Shown: positions 9,339 to 17,429 of the stretch, piece after piece
Layout: each line of letters starts with the position of its first letter
How positions within the stretch are numbered: position 1 is the stretch's first letter
Notes under the pieces: generated by a model
Database searches by the model: none
Told to the model about the DNA's origin: nothing
What the model saw: the letters and a program-made list of their open reading frames with translations, nothing else
Position numbers and translations under genes: made by a program
Assembly (NCBI RefSeq): GCF_017916255.1
Contig: NZ_CP072827.1
Location: 3,431,001 to 3,495,000, forward strand
DNA from: Streptomyces mobaraensis NBRC 13819 = DSM 40847
GTDB lineage: Bacteria; Actinomycetota; Actinomycetes; Streptomycetales; Streptomycetaceae
Reading direction: 5' to 3'
Length of the DNA: 64,000 bases

Positions 9339-10520
9339 ATGCGCCTCCGCACCCTGGCCCGCACGGCCGCGGCCACCGTGACAGCGACACTGGCCTTCAT
9401 CACGTCGGCCGCCGCCGGCACCGCCACGTCGGCCACAACAACCCCCACACCACCCCCCGCCCCCGGCGACATCCTCACCTCCACCCCCACCACCTTCCAC
9501 CCCCTCCCAGGCCAACCCACTCCCACCCGCGCCTGGCGCATCACCTACCGCTCGACCACCGCCAAGAACACCCCCAACACCGTCTCGGGCACGGTGATCG
9601 TCCCGCGGGACGGCAGACCCGACCGCGACCGCCCGCTGATCACCTACGCGGTGGGCACCGTCGGCCTGGGCGACCAGTGCGCCCCGTCCGCCGGCTTCCC
9701 ACGGGGGACGGCGGTCGAGGCCAACCTCATCCAACTTCTCACCGCTCGCGGCTGGGCCGTCGCCGTGACCGACTACGAGGGCCTGGGCACCCCGGGCGAC
9801 CACACCTACGTCGTAGGCCGCTCGGCGGGCCACGCCGTCCTCGACGCGGCCCGCGCCGCGCTGCGGCTCCCCGAGGCGGGCCTGTCCCCGGACGCGCCCG
9901 TCGGCATCATGGGCTACTCCCAGGGCGGCCAGGCCACCTCCTGGGCGGCGGAGCTGCACGACGGCTACGCCCCCGAGCTGAACGTGAAGGGCACGGCCAC
10001 CGGCGGCGTCCCCGCCGACCTCCTCAGGACCGCGGATCACAACAACGGCGGCATCGGCGCCGGCCTGATCCTCATGGCGGCGTCCGGCCAGAACGCCGCC
10101 TACCCCGAACTCCGCCTGGACGACTACCTCAACGACCGCGGCCGCGCCTACATCCGCTTCTTCAAGGAGAACTGCGTGGCGGCCGACGTGGCCGCCGGCC
10201 TCTTCAGGAAGATATCCGACGTCACCGTCCGCAACCCGCTCTACGAGGCGGACTGGCAGCGCGTCCTGCGCTCCTCGAACCTGGGCACGCACGCCCCCGA
10301 CCGCCCCGTGTACCTCTACCACGGGACGGCCGACGAGCTGATCCCCTACGACCTGGGCCGGCGCCTGCGCGCGGACTGGTGCGCACGAGGAGCGAGCGTC
10401 CGCTGGACGGCACTGCCGCTGACGGAGCACGTGGGCGGCGCGGTGATCCAGGCGATCCCGGCGGCGAACTGGCTGGCGGAACGTTTCGCCAACCACCCGG
10501 ACCACGGCGACTGCGCCTAG
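9339..10520 (+). CDS. Secreted lipase (secretory lipase/LIP family)
   Basis: The 393-residue enzyme has a Sec signal (basic start, then a hydrophobic Ala-rich core to about residue 32) followed by a Pro/Thr-rich linker. It has the alpha/beta-hydrolase fold of secretory lipases. The nucleophile motif GYSQGG is intact, YHGTADELIPY carries a likely acid, and LTEHVGG a likely histidine. It would hydrolyse acyl esters outside the cell. GGGAG lies five to six bases before the ATG at 9339; an in-frame TTG at 9327 is less likely. The early codons are rich in ACC and CCC runs. Confidence 0.87.
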   Translation: MRLRTLARTAAATVTATLAFITSAAAGTATSATTTPTPPPAPGDILTSTPTTFHPLPGQPTPTRAWRITYRSTTAKNTPNTVSGTVIVPRDGRPDRDRPLITYAVGTVGLGDQCAPSAGFPRGTAVEANLIQLLTARGWAVAVTDYEGLGTPGDHTYVVGRSAGHAVLDAARAALRLPEAGLSPDAPVGIMGYSQGGQATSWAAELHDGYAPELNVKGTATGGVPADLLRTADHNNGGIGAGLILMAASGQNAAYPELRLDDYLNDRGRAYIRFFKENCVAADVAAGLFRKISDVTVRNPLYEADWQRVLRSSNLGTHAPDRPVYLYHGTADELIPYDLGRRLRADWCARGASVRWTALPLTEHVGGAVIQAIPAANWLAERFANHPDHGDCA

Positions 10521-10603
10521 GGCGGGTACCGCGTCCTGACCCACGGGAGCGGCCTGGCGCTCCGCCGCCGGGCAGCGGTCCCGTGGCCGCGGCCGGCTGC
10601 CGG

Positions 10604-11050
10604 TCAGGGCCGGTCGGGTCCGCGGTAGGACAGCGTTCGGCTGTAGACGACGCTCGTGGTCGTGCTGCCGAAGCCGGCCAGTTCGTCCACGAGCGTCTCC
10701 AGGTGCTCCATGGAGGTCGCGGCCACCTTCAGGGTGTAGCAGTCGTCGCCGGTGGTGCGCAGGCACTCCAGGATCTCGCGGCGCTCGGCAAGGAGGTGGT
10801 GCAGTGGCTGGTGCCGGTTGCCGGGGTACTTCAGGCGGACGACCGCGAGTACCGGGTAGCCGACCTTGGCCAGGTCCACGGTGGCGTGGTAGCCGGTGAT
10901 GACGCCCAGCGACTCCAGGTTGCGCACCCGCTCGGTCGTGGCCGACGGGCTGAGGCTGACGCGGCGTCCCAGCTCGCTCAGGGAGATGCGGGCCTCCTGC
11001 TGGAGCTGCTCGATGATCGCCCAGTCGAGGTCGTCGAGGTTCACGGCCAT
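10604..11050 (-). CDS. Lrp/AsnC-family transcriptional regulator
   Basis: The 148-residue protein has an N-terminal helix-turn-helix (LSELGRRVSLSPSATTERVR, about 23-42) and a C-terminal RAM ligand-binding and oligomerising domain containing TTGDDCYTLKV. It probably senses an amino acid or related metabolite. It is divergent from the F420-type oxidoreductase; the 93-base gap holds two TACCGGGA copies 31 bases apart, a likely operator. A second member of the family lies at 18740, so the two are separate regulators. Confidence 0.9.
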   Translation of the reverse strand: MAVNLDDLDWAIIEQLQQEARISLSELGRRVSLSPSATTERVRNLESLGVITGYHATVDLAKVGYPVLAVVRLKYPGNRHQPLHHLLAERREILECLRTTGDDCYTLKVAATSMEHLETLVDELAGFGSTTTSVVYSRTLSYRGPDRP

Positions 11051-11060
11051 GGCGCGATAG

Positions 11061-11099
11061 TACCGGGAGATCCACGGCGAAAGGCGGGCACTACCGGGA
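11061..11099 (+). promoter_or_regulatory. Direct repeat TACCGGGA, likely Lrp operator
   Basis: TACCGGGA occurs at 11061-11068 and again at 11092-11099. Both copies continue with similar GAT sequence. The 31-base period is three helical turns, fitting an Lrp-type oligomer on one DNA face between the divergent genes. Confidence 0.45.
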
Positions 11100-11143
11100 A
11101 GATGCCGTTCCCTTCGACGTGATCACCGCAATAGCCTCATGGC

Positions 11144-11956
11144 ATGCAACTTGGCGTCAACGTACCGAACTTCGGGCCGGGGACCGACCCCGGCGTGCTG
11201 CGCGAGTGGGCGCGGGTCGTGGCCGGGCTCGGGTTCGACCTGCTGATGGTGTCCGACCACGTGGCCGTCACCCCGGATGTGGCCGAGCGGTATCCGGAGC
11301 CGTTCTACGACCCGTTCACCACACTGTCCTGGCTGGCGGGGACGGGCGGCGGCGAACTGCGGCTGGGCACGACCGTGTTGGTGCTGCCGTACCGGCATCC
11401 GCTGCTGGTGGCGCGGATGGCGAGCAGCCTGCAACGGCTCAGCGGCGGGCGGTTCGTGCTCGGCGTGGGAGTCGGCTGGTCGCGGCAGGAGTTCGACGCG
11501 CTCGGGGTGCCGTTCGGCGCGCGGGGCCGGCTGACCGACGAGTACCTGGCAGTGGTGCGGGACACGTGGAGGGCGGAGGGCGGGGCCGCGCCCGCGGTGT
11601 GGGTCGGCGGGCACAGTGCGGCGGCGATCCGGCGGGCGGTCGAGTTCGGCGACGCCTGGCATCCGCTGCGGCTGCCGGTGGCGCGGATGCGGTCGGTTCT
11701 CGCGGACCACGCCTTGCCGGGGTTCGCGCCGCGGATCGCCCTGCGGCTGAGCGACGCTCCGGTCCGGGAGGCCGAACGGCCGGCCGGCGTCGGGGACCTG
11801 GAGCAGATCGTGGGTGACCTGGGAGAGCTTCGCGGGCTCGGTGCGCAGGCGGTGGTGCTCGACCCCTATCACGGGGATCCGGCCCAGACCCGTCGGCCCG
11901 AGGCCGCGTGGCGGGCGCTCACCGCGGTCGCCGAGCGGTGGGGGACGGTGTCGTGA
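11144..11956 (+). CDS. LLM-class F420-dependent oxidoreductase
   Basis: The 270-residue protein has the luciferase-like TIM-barrel pattern of F420-dependent enzymes: an N-terminal NVPNFGPG, a later LMVSDHVAV, and a central RFVLGVGVGWSRQEF. It likely transfers hydride between F420 and an unknown substrate. The ATG lacks a Shine-Dalgarno and may start a leaderless transcript. It overlaps the next gene by four bases (GTGA at 11953-11956), so the two are co-translated. Confidence 0.88.
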   Translation: MQLGVNVPNFGPGTDPGVLREWARVVAGLGFDLLMVSDHVAVTPDVAERYPEPFYDPFTTLSWLAGTGGGELRLGTTVLVLPYRHPLLVARMASSLQRLSGGRFVLGVGVGWSRQEFDALGVPFGARGRLTDEYLAVVRDTWRAEGGAAPAVWVGGHSAAAIRRAVEFGDAWHPLRLPVARMRSVLADHALPGFAPRIALRLSDAPVREAERPAGVGDLEQIVGDLGELRGLGAQAVVLDPYHGDPAQTRRPEAAWRALTAVAERWGTVS

Positions 11957-12405
11957 TCACCTCTGCCGACGAGGCGCTGCTGCGGCGGGCCATCGGCATC
12001 GCGGCGCGCGCGGTGGAGCTGGGCGACGCGCCGTACGGCTCGCTGCTGGCCGGTCCGGGCGGGGCGATCCTCGCGGAGGCGCACAACACGGTCCGGCGGG
12101 ACGACGACATCACGGCCCACCCGGAGTTGAAGCTGGCGCGGTGGGCGGCCCGCGAGCTGAACCCGGAGACGGCCGCCCGCACCACGATGTACACCAGTTG
12201 CCAGCCGTGCGGCATGTGCGCGGGCGGCATCGTCCGCTCCGGCATCGGCCGGGTCGTGTACGCGCTCTCCACCGAGCAACTGGTGCGGCTCAACCCGCGA
12301 TCGGGGGACTGGCCGTCCGTGACGCAGGACGGCCCTGCCCTCTTCGCCGAGGCACGCGCACCCCTCACCGCCTACTACGGGCCGAGCCCGTCGGACGGCA
12401 CGTGA
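11953..12405 (+). CDS. Nucleoside/cytidine deaminase-like protein
   Basis: The 150-residue protein has the zinc site of the cytidine/guanine deaminase fold: HPE (His56, Glu58) and PCGMC (Cys86, Cys89). Zinc-activated water would remove an amino group from a base or nucleoside. It starts with GTG overlapping the oxidoreductase stop, so both may serve one pathway. Aminodeoxyfutalosine or a pterin or flavin base are conceivable substrates, but nothing here decides. It converges with a TetR gene 42 bases away. Confidence 0.85.
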   Translation: MITSADEALLRRAIGIAARAVELGDAPYGSLLAGPGGAILAEAHNTVRRDDDITAHPELKLARWAARELNPETAARTTMYTSCQPCGMCAGGIVRSGIGRVVYALSTEQLVRLNPRSGDWPSVTQDGPALFAEARAPLTAYYGPSPSDGT

Positions 12406-12447
12406 CCCGCAGACCTCCTCGATGCGCGCCCGGGCGGCGGGAACGCA

Positions 12448-13203
12448 TCAACCGGACGACACCACCCCCGCCTTGGAGGCCGCCGCCTCCCACCTCCTGC
12501 CACTCACCAGGTTCTCCAGTCCCACCCACGCCACGTTCATCAGCGTCTCCGCCGTCTCCTTGGCCGAGGGGACGGCGCCGGCGGGTCCGTTCGCCCACCC
12601 GGCGAGCGACTCGGCCGCGCCGACGAGGGCGTGGGCGAGCCCGGTCACCTCGCGCCCGTTGAGCGGCGCCCGACCGGCCGCCGCACCACCGACGGCGTCC
12701 TCGGCGGCCTCCTCTATCAACCGCACGACGACCTCCACGATCTCCTCGCGCAGTTCGGCCACGACCCGGTCGAACGGTTCCCCATGCGTACGGGCCCGGC
12801 AACTGAGCACCGCCCACCCCTCCGGATGCGCCGCGGTGTGCGCGAAGAACGCGCGCAGCCCGTCCCAGAGCCGGCGGTCGGCCGGGGCGTGCGGCTCGAC
12901 GGCGGACCGCACGGCACCGAGCAGCGCCGCCGCCTCCCGCCGGATGCAGGTGCCGAACAGGTCCTCCTTCGAGTGGAGATACAGGTAGATCAGGGGCTTG
13001 GACGCCCCGGCGAGCTCCGCGATCTCGTCCATCGAGGCGGCGCTGTAGCCGCAGCGGGCGAACACCCGCACGGCGGCGTCGATCATCTGCCGCTCCCGCA
13101 CCTCCCGGGGCATCCGCCGGACCCTGGGTTTCGGCACCCCGCCCGGCATGGACGCCTTGGCGCCGGCCGGGCCCCTGACAGCGTCGGTCTGTGCAGTGGT
13201 CAC
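12448..13203 (-). CDS. TetR-family transcriptional regulator
   Basis: The ~251-residue protein has an N-terminal TetR helix-turn-helix (about residues 35-80, with GYSAASMDEIAELAGASKPLIY) and an alpha-helical ligand domain. A GTG at 13203 has GGAGGG nine bases upstream. The ATG at 13212 lies directly against that site and is less likely. A near-palindrome, GTTACCTGCCGGTACT on the coding strand, stands just upstream and may be its autoregulatory operator. No obvious target gene is adjacent. Confidence 0.85.
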   Translation of the reverse strand: MTTAQTDAVRGPAGAKASMPGGVPKPRVRRMPREVRERQMIDAAVRVFARCGYSAASMDEIAELAGASKPLIYLYLHSKEDLFGTCIRREAAALLGAVRSAVEPHAPADRRLWDGLRAFFAHTAAHPEGWAVLSCRARTHGEPFDRVVAELREEIVEVVVRLIEEAAEDAVGGAAAGRAPLNGREVTGLAHALVGAAESLAGWANGPAGAVPSAKETAETLMNVAWVGLENLVSGRRWEAAASKAGVVSSG

Positions 13204-13229
13204 AACAAGCATCCCTCCGCCCCCGCTAC

Positions 13230-13245
13230 AGTACCGGCAGGTAAC
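13230..13245 (-). promoter_or_regulatory. Candidate autoregulatory operator of the TetR gene
   Basis: TACC and GGTA half sites (13232-13243) form an inverted repeat about 30 bases before the TetR start. The short symmetry and the location fit TetR autoregulation. Confidence 0.4.
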
Positions 13246-14073
13246 ATCACTCCGCCGCAACCGTCAAGGGCGACCACCACCCCGCCCCCGCCACTCAAGC
13301 CACACCAACTCCCGCCCCACCCATCACGGCAGGCCCACGCGTCCGGACCCCGGACCCGCACGCCGTCACCGTCGACCGACGGCGCGACCGAGACCCCCTC
13401 TCGCCGAGGTCGAGGCAAGCGGCCACCCGCCGACCGGCGCGACCGCATCGGTGCGGCAGGGATCGCCGGGACGCCCCCGCGATCACTCCCCCGGCCGGCG
13501 AACCGCCGGAAGCCCGCTTCCACCCGCTCGACGCGCTCGACGATCCGCTCGCCCCCTGGCGGAGCGCGGGACGGTCAACTCCGAGCGAAGGCGCAGGCAT
13601 CGACGGGGTGACGGGACGGGTCGGCGTGAACACCGCACTCCCTTCGAGCAGTTCCGGTCAAGCGCTCCCGGGCCGGTTCACCCGGACCGGGGTGGCGGAC
13701 GGGTTTGGCCGGGCAGTGGGTGATCCCGTGAGTATCGGGCAACGCCCGTTTACGGAAGAGGAGTTCGAGGTTCGAGCGCCGACACGGCGGTGGACGGCGG
13801 GAACGGCGATGGTTCGCCGTCGGATGTTTTGACTGCGGGCCGATCACACCGGTACTCCTCTTCCCGTACACCGTGCGAGGTCGGCCGTCCGGCCGTTCCC
13901 GTCGGCAACGGCCGGCGCCTCGGGCGTCCCCCTGGTCCCGCCGCGCCGCGGCACGGCGCGCGCGGAGCCTGCCGCGCCGCCGGCCCCCGTGCCGCGGCGA
14001 GCAGGCCGGCGTCGTCCCCGTACCCCCCCTCGACCGGGGGCGACGCCCCCACCCAGCCCCCAAGGAACGCGCC
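13246..14073. other. Gene-poor interval of about 830 bases
   Basis: No frame here shows a credible start, domain or hydrophobic pattern; the open frames are Arg/Pro-rich artefacts. A fair rightward promoter is TTGACT at 13829 with TACTCC at 13853 (18-base spacing), about 215 bases before the broken gene at 14074. The region is slightly AT-richer at 13600-13880. Confidence 0.5.
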
Positions 14074-14441
14074 GTGTCCGACGATCCGAGGCTGCCCCTC
14101 CCGTCCGCCCGGCGGCGGTCGGCCACGCCGCCCGCATGGCGCTGACCGGTCCGCTCAGCGGCGTGCTCGCCGCACCCCAGCCCGCCCGGGCGGCCGCCGA
14201 GCCGCACGGCCGCATGCCCTTCACCAGGCCGGGAGTCTCGTTCTTCTCCCCGCCGGAAAGCGTCAGCCACCTGACGGTCTCCCTGTGGGGCGCGGGCGGC
14301 AGCGGCCCGGGCGGATCCGGCGGCGACGGCAGGGCGAAGACCGGGCCGAGCGACGGCTCGGACGGGGATGCCGGGGATGCCGAGGACGCCGGCGCCAAGG
14401 GGCGGACCGGCGCCCCCGGAGCCGTCCTCATCGAGTGGTGA
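14074..14441 (+). pseudogene. Small secreted Gly-rich protein, apparently frameshifted
   Basis: A GTG at 14074 with AAGGAA seven bases upstream encodes VSDDPRLPLPSARRRSATPPAWR and then stops at 14145. In a second frame, overlapping before this stop, MALTGPLSGVLAAPQPARA reads like the hydrophobic core and cleavage site of the same signal peptide. It continues to a Gly/Asp-rich domain (TVSLWGAGGSGPGG) ending GAVLIEW at 14441. The best explanation is one frameshift near 14130. The alternative is a separate small gene starting at 14136. The function is unknown. Confidence 0.55.
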
Positions 14442-14479
14442 GCCCCCGCCGTCCGGGAGCGTGAGACGTGAGAACGGCG

Positions 14480-14522
14480 GGAGCCCCCGGCCTCGTCGGC
14501 GTGGACGAAGGCCGGGGGCTCC
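14480..14522 (-). terminator. Terminator downstream of the symporter
   Basis: A 14-bp perfect stem (GGAGCCCCCGGCCT with its complement) has a 15-base loop, 22 bases past the symporter stop. It can act on both convergent transcripts. Confidence 0.75.
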
Positions 14523-14544
14523 CCCCGTCGGAACCGCGGGCGCG

Positions 14545-15903
14545 TCACGCCGCGCTGAGCACCGGCTCCTGCTCCCGGGCGGGCTCCCGCTCCGGCTCAC
14601 CGTCCAGCTTGGAGCCATCGGCCGTGGCGTACGCCTCGCGGTCGAGGATGCCCTCGCGGGAGGCGACGATGATCGGGACGACGGACTGGCCGGCGACGTT
14701 GGTGGCGGTGCGGATCATGTCGACGATCGGGTCGATCGCGAGCAGCAGGCCCACGCCCGCCATCGGCAGGCCCAGCGTCGACAGGGTCAGGGTGAGCATC
14801 ACCGTGGCGCCGGTCAGACCGGCGGTCGCGGCCGAGCCGATGACCGAGACGAACGCGATCAGCAGGTAGTCGCGGACCTCCAGCGGCACGTCGAAGACCT
14901 GGGCGACGAAGATCGCGGCGATGGCCGGGTAGATGGAGGCGCAGCCGTCCATCTTCGTCGTCGAGCCGAACGGCACGGCGAACGACGTGTACTCCTTCGG
15001 CACGCCCAGCCGCTCGGTGACCCGCTGGGTCAGCGGCATGGTGCCCACGGAGGAGCGGGAGACGAACGCGAGCTGGATCGCGGGCCAGGCGCCCTTGAAG
15101 AACCGCAGCGGGTTGACCTTGGCGACCGTCGCGAGCAGCAGCGGGTAGACGCCGAAGAGGACGATGGCGCAGCCGACGTAGATGTCCGCGGTGAAGGTCG
15201 CGTACTTGCCGATCAGGTCCCAGCCGTACTTGTGGATGGCGTGGCCGACGAGGCCGAGGCTGCCCAGCGGGGCGAGCCGGATGACCCACCACAGCACCTT
15301 CTGGAGGAGCTCCAGGACGGACTCGCTCAGGGTGAGCAGCGGGCGGGCCTTCTCGCCGACCTGGAGGACGGCGATGCCGGCGACGGCGGCCATGAAGACG
15401 ATCTGGAGCACGTTCAGCTGGGTGAACGGCGTGACGACGTCGGTCGGGACGATGCCGGTGATGAAGTCGAGCCAGGAGCCCTTCTTCTTGGGGTCGGCGC
15501 CGTCGGCGGCCGTGAGGCCGGTGCCGGAGCCGGGGTCCGTGAGCAGGCCGATCGCGAGGCCGATGGAGACGGCGATCAGCGACGTGATCATGAACCAGAG
15601 GAGGGTCCGGGACGCCAGCCGCGCGGCGTTCGAGACGTTCCGCAGGTTGGTGATCGAGACCAGGATGGCGAAGAAGACCAGCGGGGCCACCACGACCATC
15701 AGCAGCTGGACGAAGATCTCACCGATCTTGTCGAGCGTGGTCTGCAGCCAGGCGATGTCGCCGCTGCGGGCCGCCCAGCCGAGCAGGGCGCCGAGGACGA
15801 GGCCCAGCAGGATCTGCGCCCAGAAGGGCACCTTGGGTATCCGGCCGAGGGTCGCGCGGACCCCGGAGGACGGGGTCGCGGGGGAGGGGGGCGTCGAGGA
15901 CAA
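14545..15903 (-). CDS. Dicarboxylate/amino acid:cation symporter (SDF/DctA family)
   Basis: The 452-residue membrane protein has the pattern of the glutamate/C4-dicarboxylate transporter family: many hydrophobic segments, a serine-rich hairpin (FVSRSSVGTMPLT), and the TTKMDG and late TNVAGQ motifs that form the substrate and Na+ sites. It likely imports succinate, fumarate, malate or glutamate with H+ or Na+. The start is GTG or TTG-type with modest signal. A leader of over 200 bases with CTTTG inverted repeats suggests regulation. It is monocistronic. Confidence 0.9.
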   Translation of the reverse strand: MSSTPPSPATPSSGVRATLGRIPKVPFWAQILLGLVLGALLGWAARSGDIAWLQTTLDKIGEIFVQLLMVVVAPLVFFAILVSITNLRNVSNAARLASRTLLWFMITSLIAVSIGLAIGLLTDPGSGTGLTAADGADPKKKGSWLDFITGIVPTDVVTPFTQLNVLQIVFMAAVAGIAVLQVGEKARPLLTLSESVLELLQKVLWWVIRLAPLGSLGLVGHAIHKYGWDLIGKYATFTADIYVGCAIVLFGVYPLLLATVAKVNPLRFFKGAWPAIQLAFVSRSSVGTMPLTQRVTERLGVPKEYTSFAVPFGSTTKMDGCASIYPAIAAIFVAQVFDVPLEVRDYLLIAFVSVIGSAATAGLTGATVMLTLTLSTLGLPMAGVGLLLAIDPIVDMIRTATNVAGQSVVPIIVASREGILDREAYATADGSKLDGEPEREPAREQEPVLSAA

Positions 15904-16132
15904 CGGATTCTCCGGGGACAGACGGGGGGTGAAGAGGGGCGCGAGGCGCCAGGAGGTCCGTACGTACGGGATCTCCGGCCGCGTCGGGGTGATCGGCGTG
16001 GAGCGATCAGCGGCGGCGACAGGCCGCGGACAGACAGCGGCAAAGATCGACGTGCAGGCGCGCCACGAGGCCGGGGCCCGTGGGGATTCGGTGCGCTGCT
16101 GCTGTCTTCATATCGACACGTTAACACTGGAA

Positions 16133-16159
16133 CTTTGAGGAACCCAAAGAGATTCTTTG
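16133..16159 (-). promoter_or_regulatory. Overlapping CTTTG/CAAAG inverted repeats before the symporter
   Basis: CTTTG (16133-16137), CAAAG (16145-16149) and CTTTG (16155-16159) make two overlapping inverted repeats at a spacing of about 11, one helical turn. They lie about 230 bases upstream of the symporter in an AT-rich stretch and may be an operator. Confidence 0.4.
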
Positions 16160-16197
16160 AGTCCCAGGGGTCCAGGGCATGAAAAAGCACCGCGCGT

Positions 16198-16227
16198 CTC
16201 GCCGCCGGACGGTTGTCCGGCGGCGAG
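16198..16227 (-). terminator. Terminator after the DUF4229 gene
   Basis: A 13-bp perfect stem (CTCGCCGCCGGAC with its complement) has a GGTT loop, about 100 bases past the DUF4229 stop. Confidence 0.75.
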
Positions 16228-16327
16228 GCGGCGGTGCGATGGAGTGCGCGATGTGGTGCGCGGTGTGACGAAAACTACCCTTGGCGGCGATGGCCGCCCT
16301 TGATGGGAGTTGTCCGACCGTGCCCGG

Positions 16328-16615
16328 TTACGCCCGGTCCTCCTGGCCCGCGTTCGCCTGCAGCCGCTCCCGCGTCCGCTCGACGCGCTCGGCCACCTGC
16401 ACGGCCATGGCGTCCCGCTGCTTGCGCAGCAGCACCCAGCTCAGCGGTGCCGAGATGATCAGCGCCAGCAGGATCATCCAGACGAAGTTGGAGCCGTTCG
16501 CCCCGAGCGGGATGGCGCGGAGGTAGCAGAGCACCCACACGACGGCGAAAGAGGCGACGAGCAGGCCGAATCGCAGAGCGGTGTAACGGAGCGAGGCGTA
16601 CTTCTGGCTACTCAC
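16328..16615 (-). CDS. Small membrane protein, DUF4229 type
   Basis: The 95-residue protein has two hydrophobic segments (about residues 13-33 and 43-61) and a charged C-terminal helix rich in Arg, Glu and Gln. This is the DUF4229 pattern found beside menaquinone genes in actinobacteria. The function is not known. It follows the GNAT gene in the same direction after a 195-base gap filled by degenerate 22-base tandem repeats, so it probably has its own promoter. Confidence 0.8.
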   Translation of the reverse strand: MSSQKYASLRYTALRFGLLVASFAVVWVLCYLRAIPLGANGSNFVWMILLALIISAPLSWVLLRKQRDAMAVQVAERVERTRERLQANAGQEDRA

Positions 16616-16692
16616 GGGACGGACCTTCTTCTCAACGGCAGCCGAAAGGGTCCCTACCAGTCAAGCACGAGCGCGAGTGGATCAATCCAGAG

Positions 16693-16801
16693 GGAGCCGC
16701 GTCGGCGTCCGGAGGAGCCGCACCAGCGTTCGACGGGAGCCGCGCCGGCCGTCCGGAGGGACTCGCCTCGGACTCCGGGGGGAGCCGCGCCGGCGTCCGG
16801 T
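16693..16801 (+). repeat. Five degenerate ~22-base tandem repeats
   Basis: Units with the consensus GGAGCCGCGCCGGCGTCCGG begin at 16693, 16714, 16736, 16758 and 16781 (lengths 21, 22, 22, 23, 20). They fill the gap between the GNAT and DUF4229 genes. With no unique spacers they are not CRISPR. Confidence 0.75.
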
Positions 16802-16810
16802 CGCATCCGC

Positions 16811-17332
16811 TCAGTCCAGCGCGAGCCACATCAGGACGTCGTCGCGGTAGTCGTCGGCGGACAGCCGCAGCCCGCCCGGCACCCGGCCGACCTCCTTGAA
16901 CCCGAGCCGCCCGTAGAAGCCCTCCAGCCCCATACCGCCGCGCACCTCCAGCCGCAGCGCCTCCAGACCGGCGTCGCGGGCCATGTCGATCGTCTCCCGC
17001 ATCAGCCGGAGCCCGTGACCGCCGCCCTGCAGCGCGGGGTCGAGCATGACCAGGACGACCATGGACCAGTGCCGCATCTTGAAGTCGGCGTGCAGCCGGA
17101 GGAACGCGGTGCCCACCAGCCGCCCGCCGGCGTCGTACGCGCCGAGCATCCGATGCTCCCCGGCGGCCACCCGCGCGAGCTGCGCAACGGCCGCCTCGCG
17201 CACCTCCTCCTCGGACACCGAGGGCACGAACCCGACCGAACCGCCGGCCCGGGAGACCTCGTACCAGAGCCGCGAGAACTCCTCGCGCAGCTCGGGGGCC
17301 ACCTGCGGATCACGTACGAAGGTAAGAGTCAT
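16811..17332 (-). CDS. GNAT-family N-acetyltransferase
   Basis: The 173-residue protein has the GNAT pattern: a central LVGTAFLRL strand, an acetyl-CoA loop in LQGGGHGLRLM, and a C-terminal LEGFYGRLGFKEVG that closes the fold. It should transfer acetyl from acetyl-CoA to an amine; the substrate is unknown. The ATG at 17332 has only a weak ribosome site. It lies between a terminator after mqnE and the repeats before DUF4229. Confidence 0.88.
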   Translation of the reverse strand: MTLTFVRDPQVAPELREEFSRLWYEVSRAGGSVGFVPSVSEEEVREAAVAQLARVAAGEHRMLGAYDAGGRLVGTAFLRLHADFKMRHWSMVVLVMLDPALQGGGHGLRLMRETIDMARDAGLEALRLEVRGGMGLEGFYGRLGFKEVGRVPGGLRLSADDYRDDVLMWLALD

Positions 17333-17374
17333 AAGCCAGATGCAAGCATTACCCACCGCGTCCGCGCAAGAGAA

Positions 17375-17410
17375 GGAGCCCCGGCGAGGCGGTTGCCTCA
17401 CCGGGGCTCC
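17375..17410 (-). terminator. Terminator after mqnE
   Basis: GGAGCCCCGG and its complement form a 10-bp stem, extended through a single mismatch by GAGGC/GCCTC around a GGTT loop. It lies 20 bases past the mqnE stop. Confidence 0.75.
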
Positions 17411-17429
17411 GGCGTCAACTGGCGACGGA

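Noticed and set aside
13575..14618. A minus-strand frame of about 347 codons in the gene-poor interval
   Set aside because: No start signal and no recognisable fold; it crosses the small secreted gene and the symporter terminator.
16693..16801. Tandem repeats considered as a CRISPR array
   Set aside because: Units are degenerate and directly adjacent, without unique spacers, and no cas genes are present.
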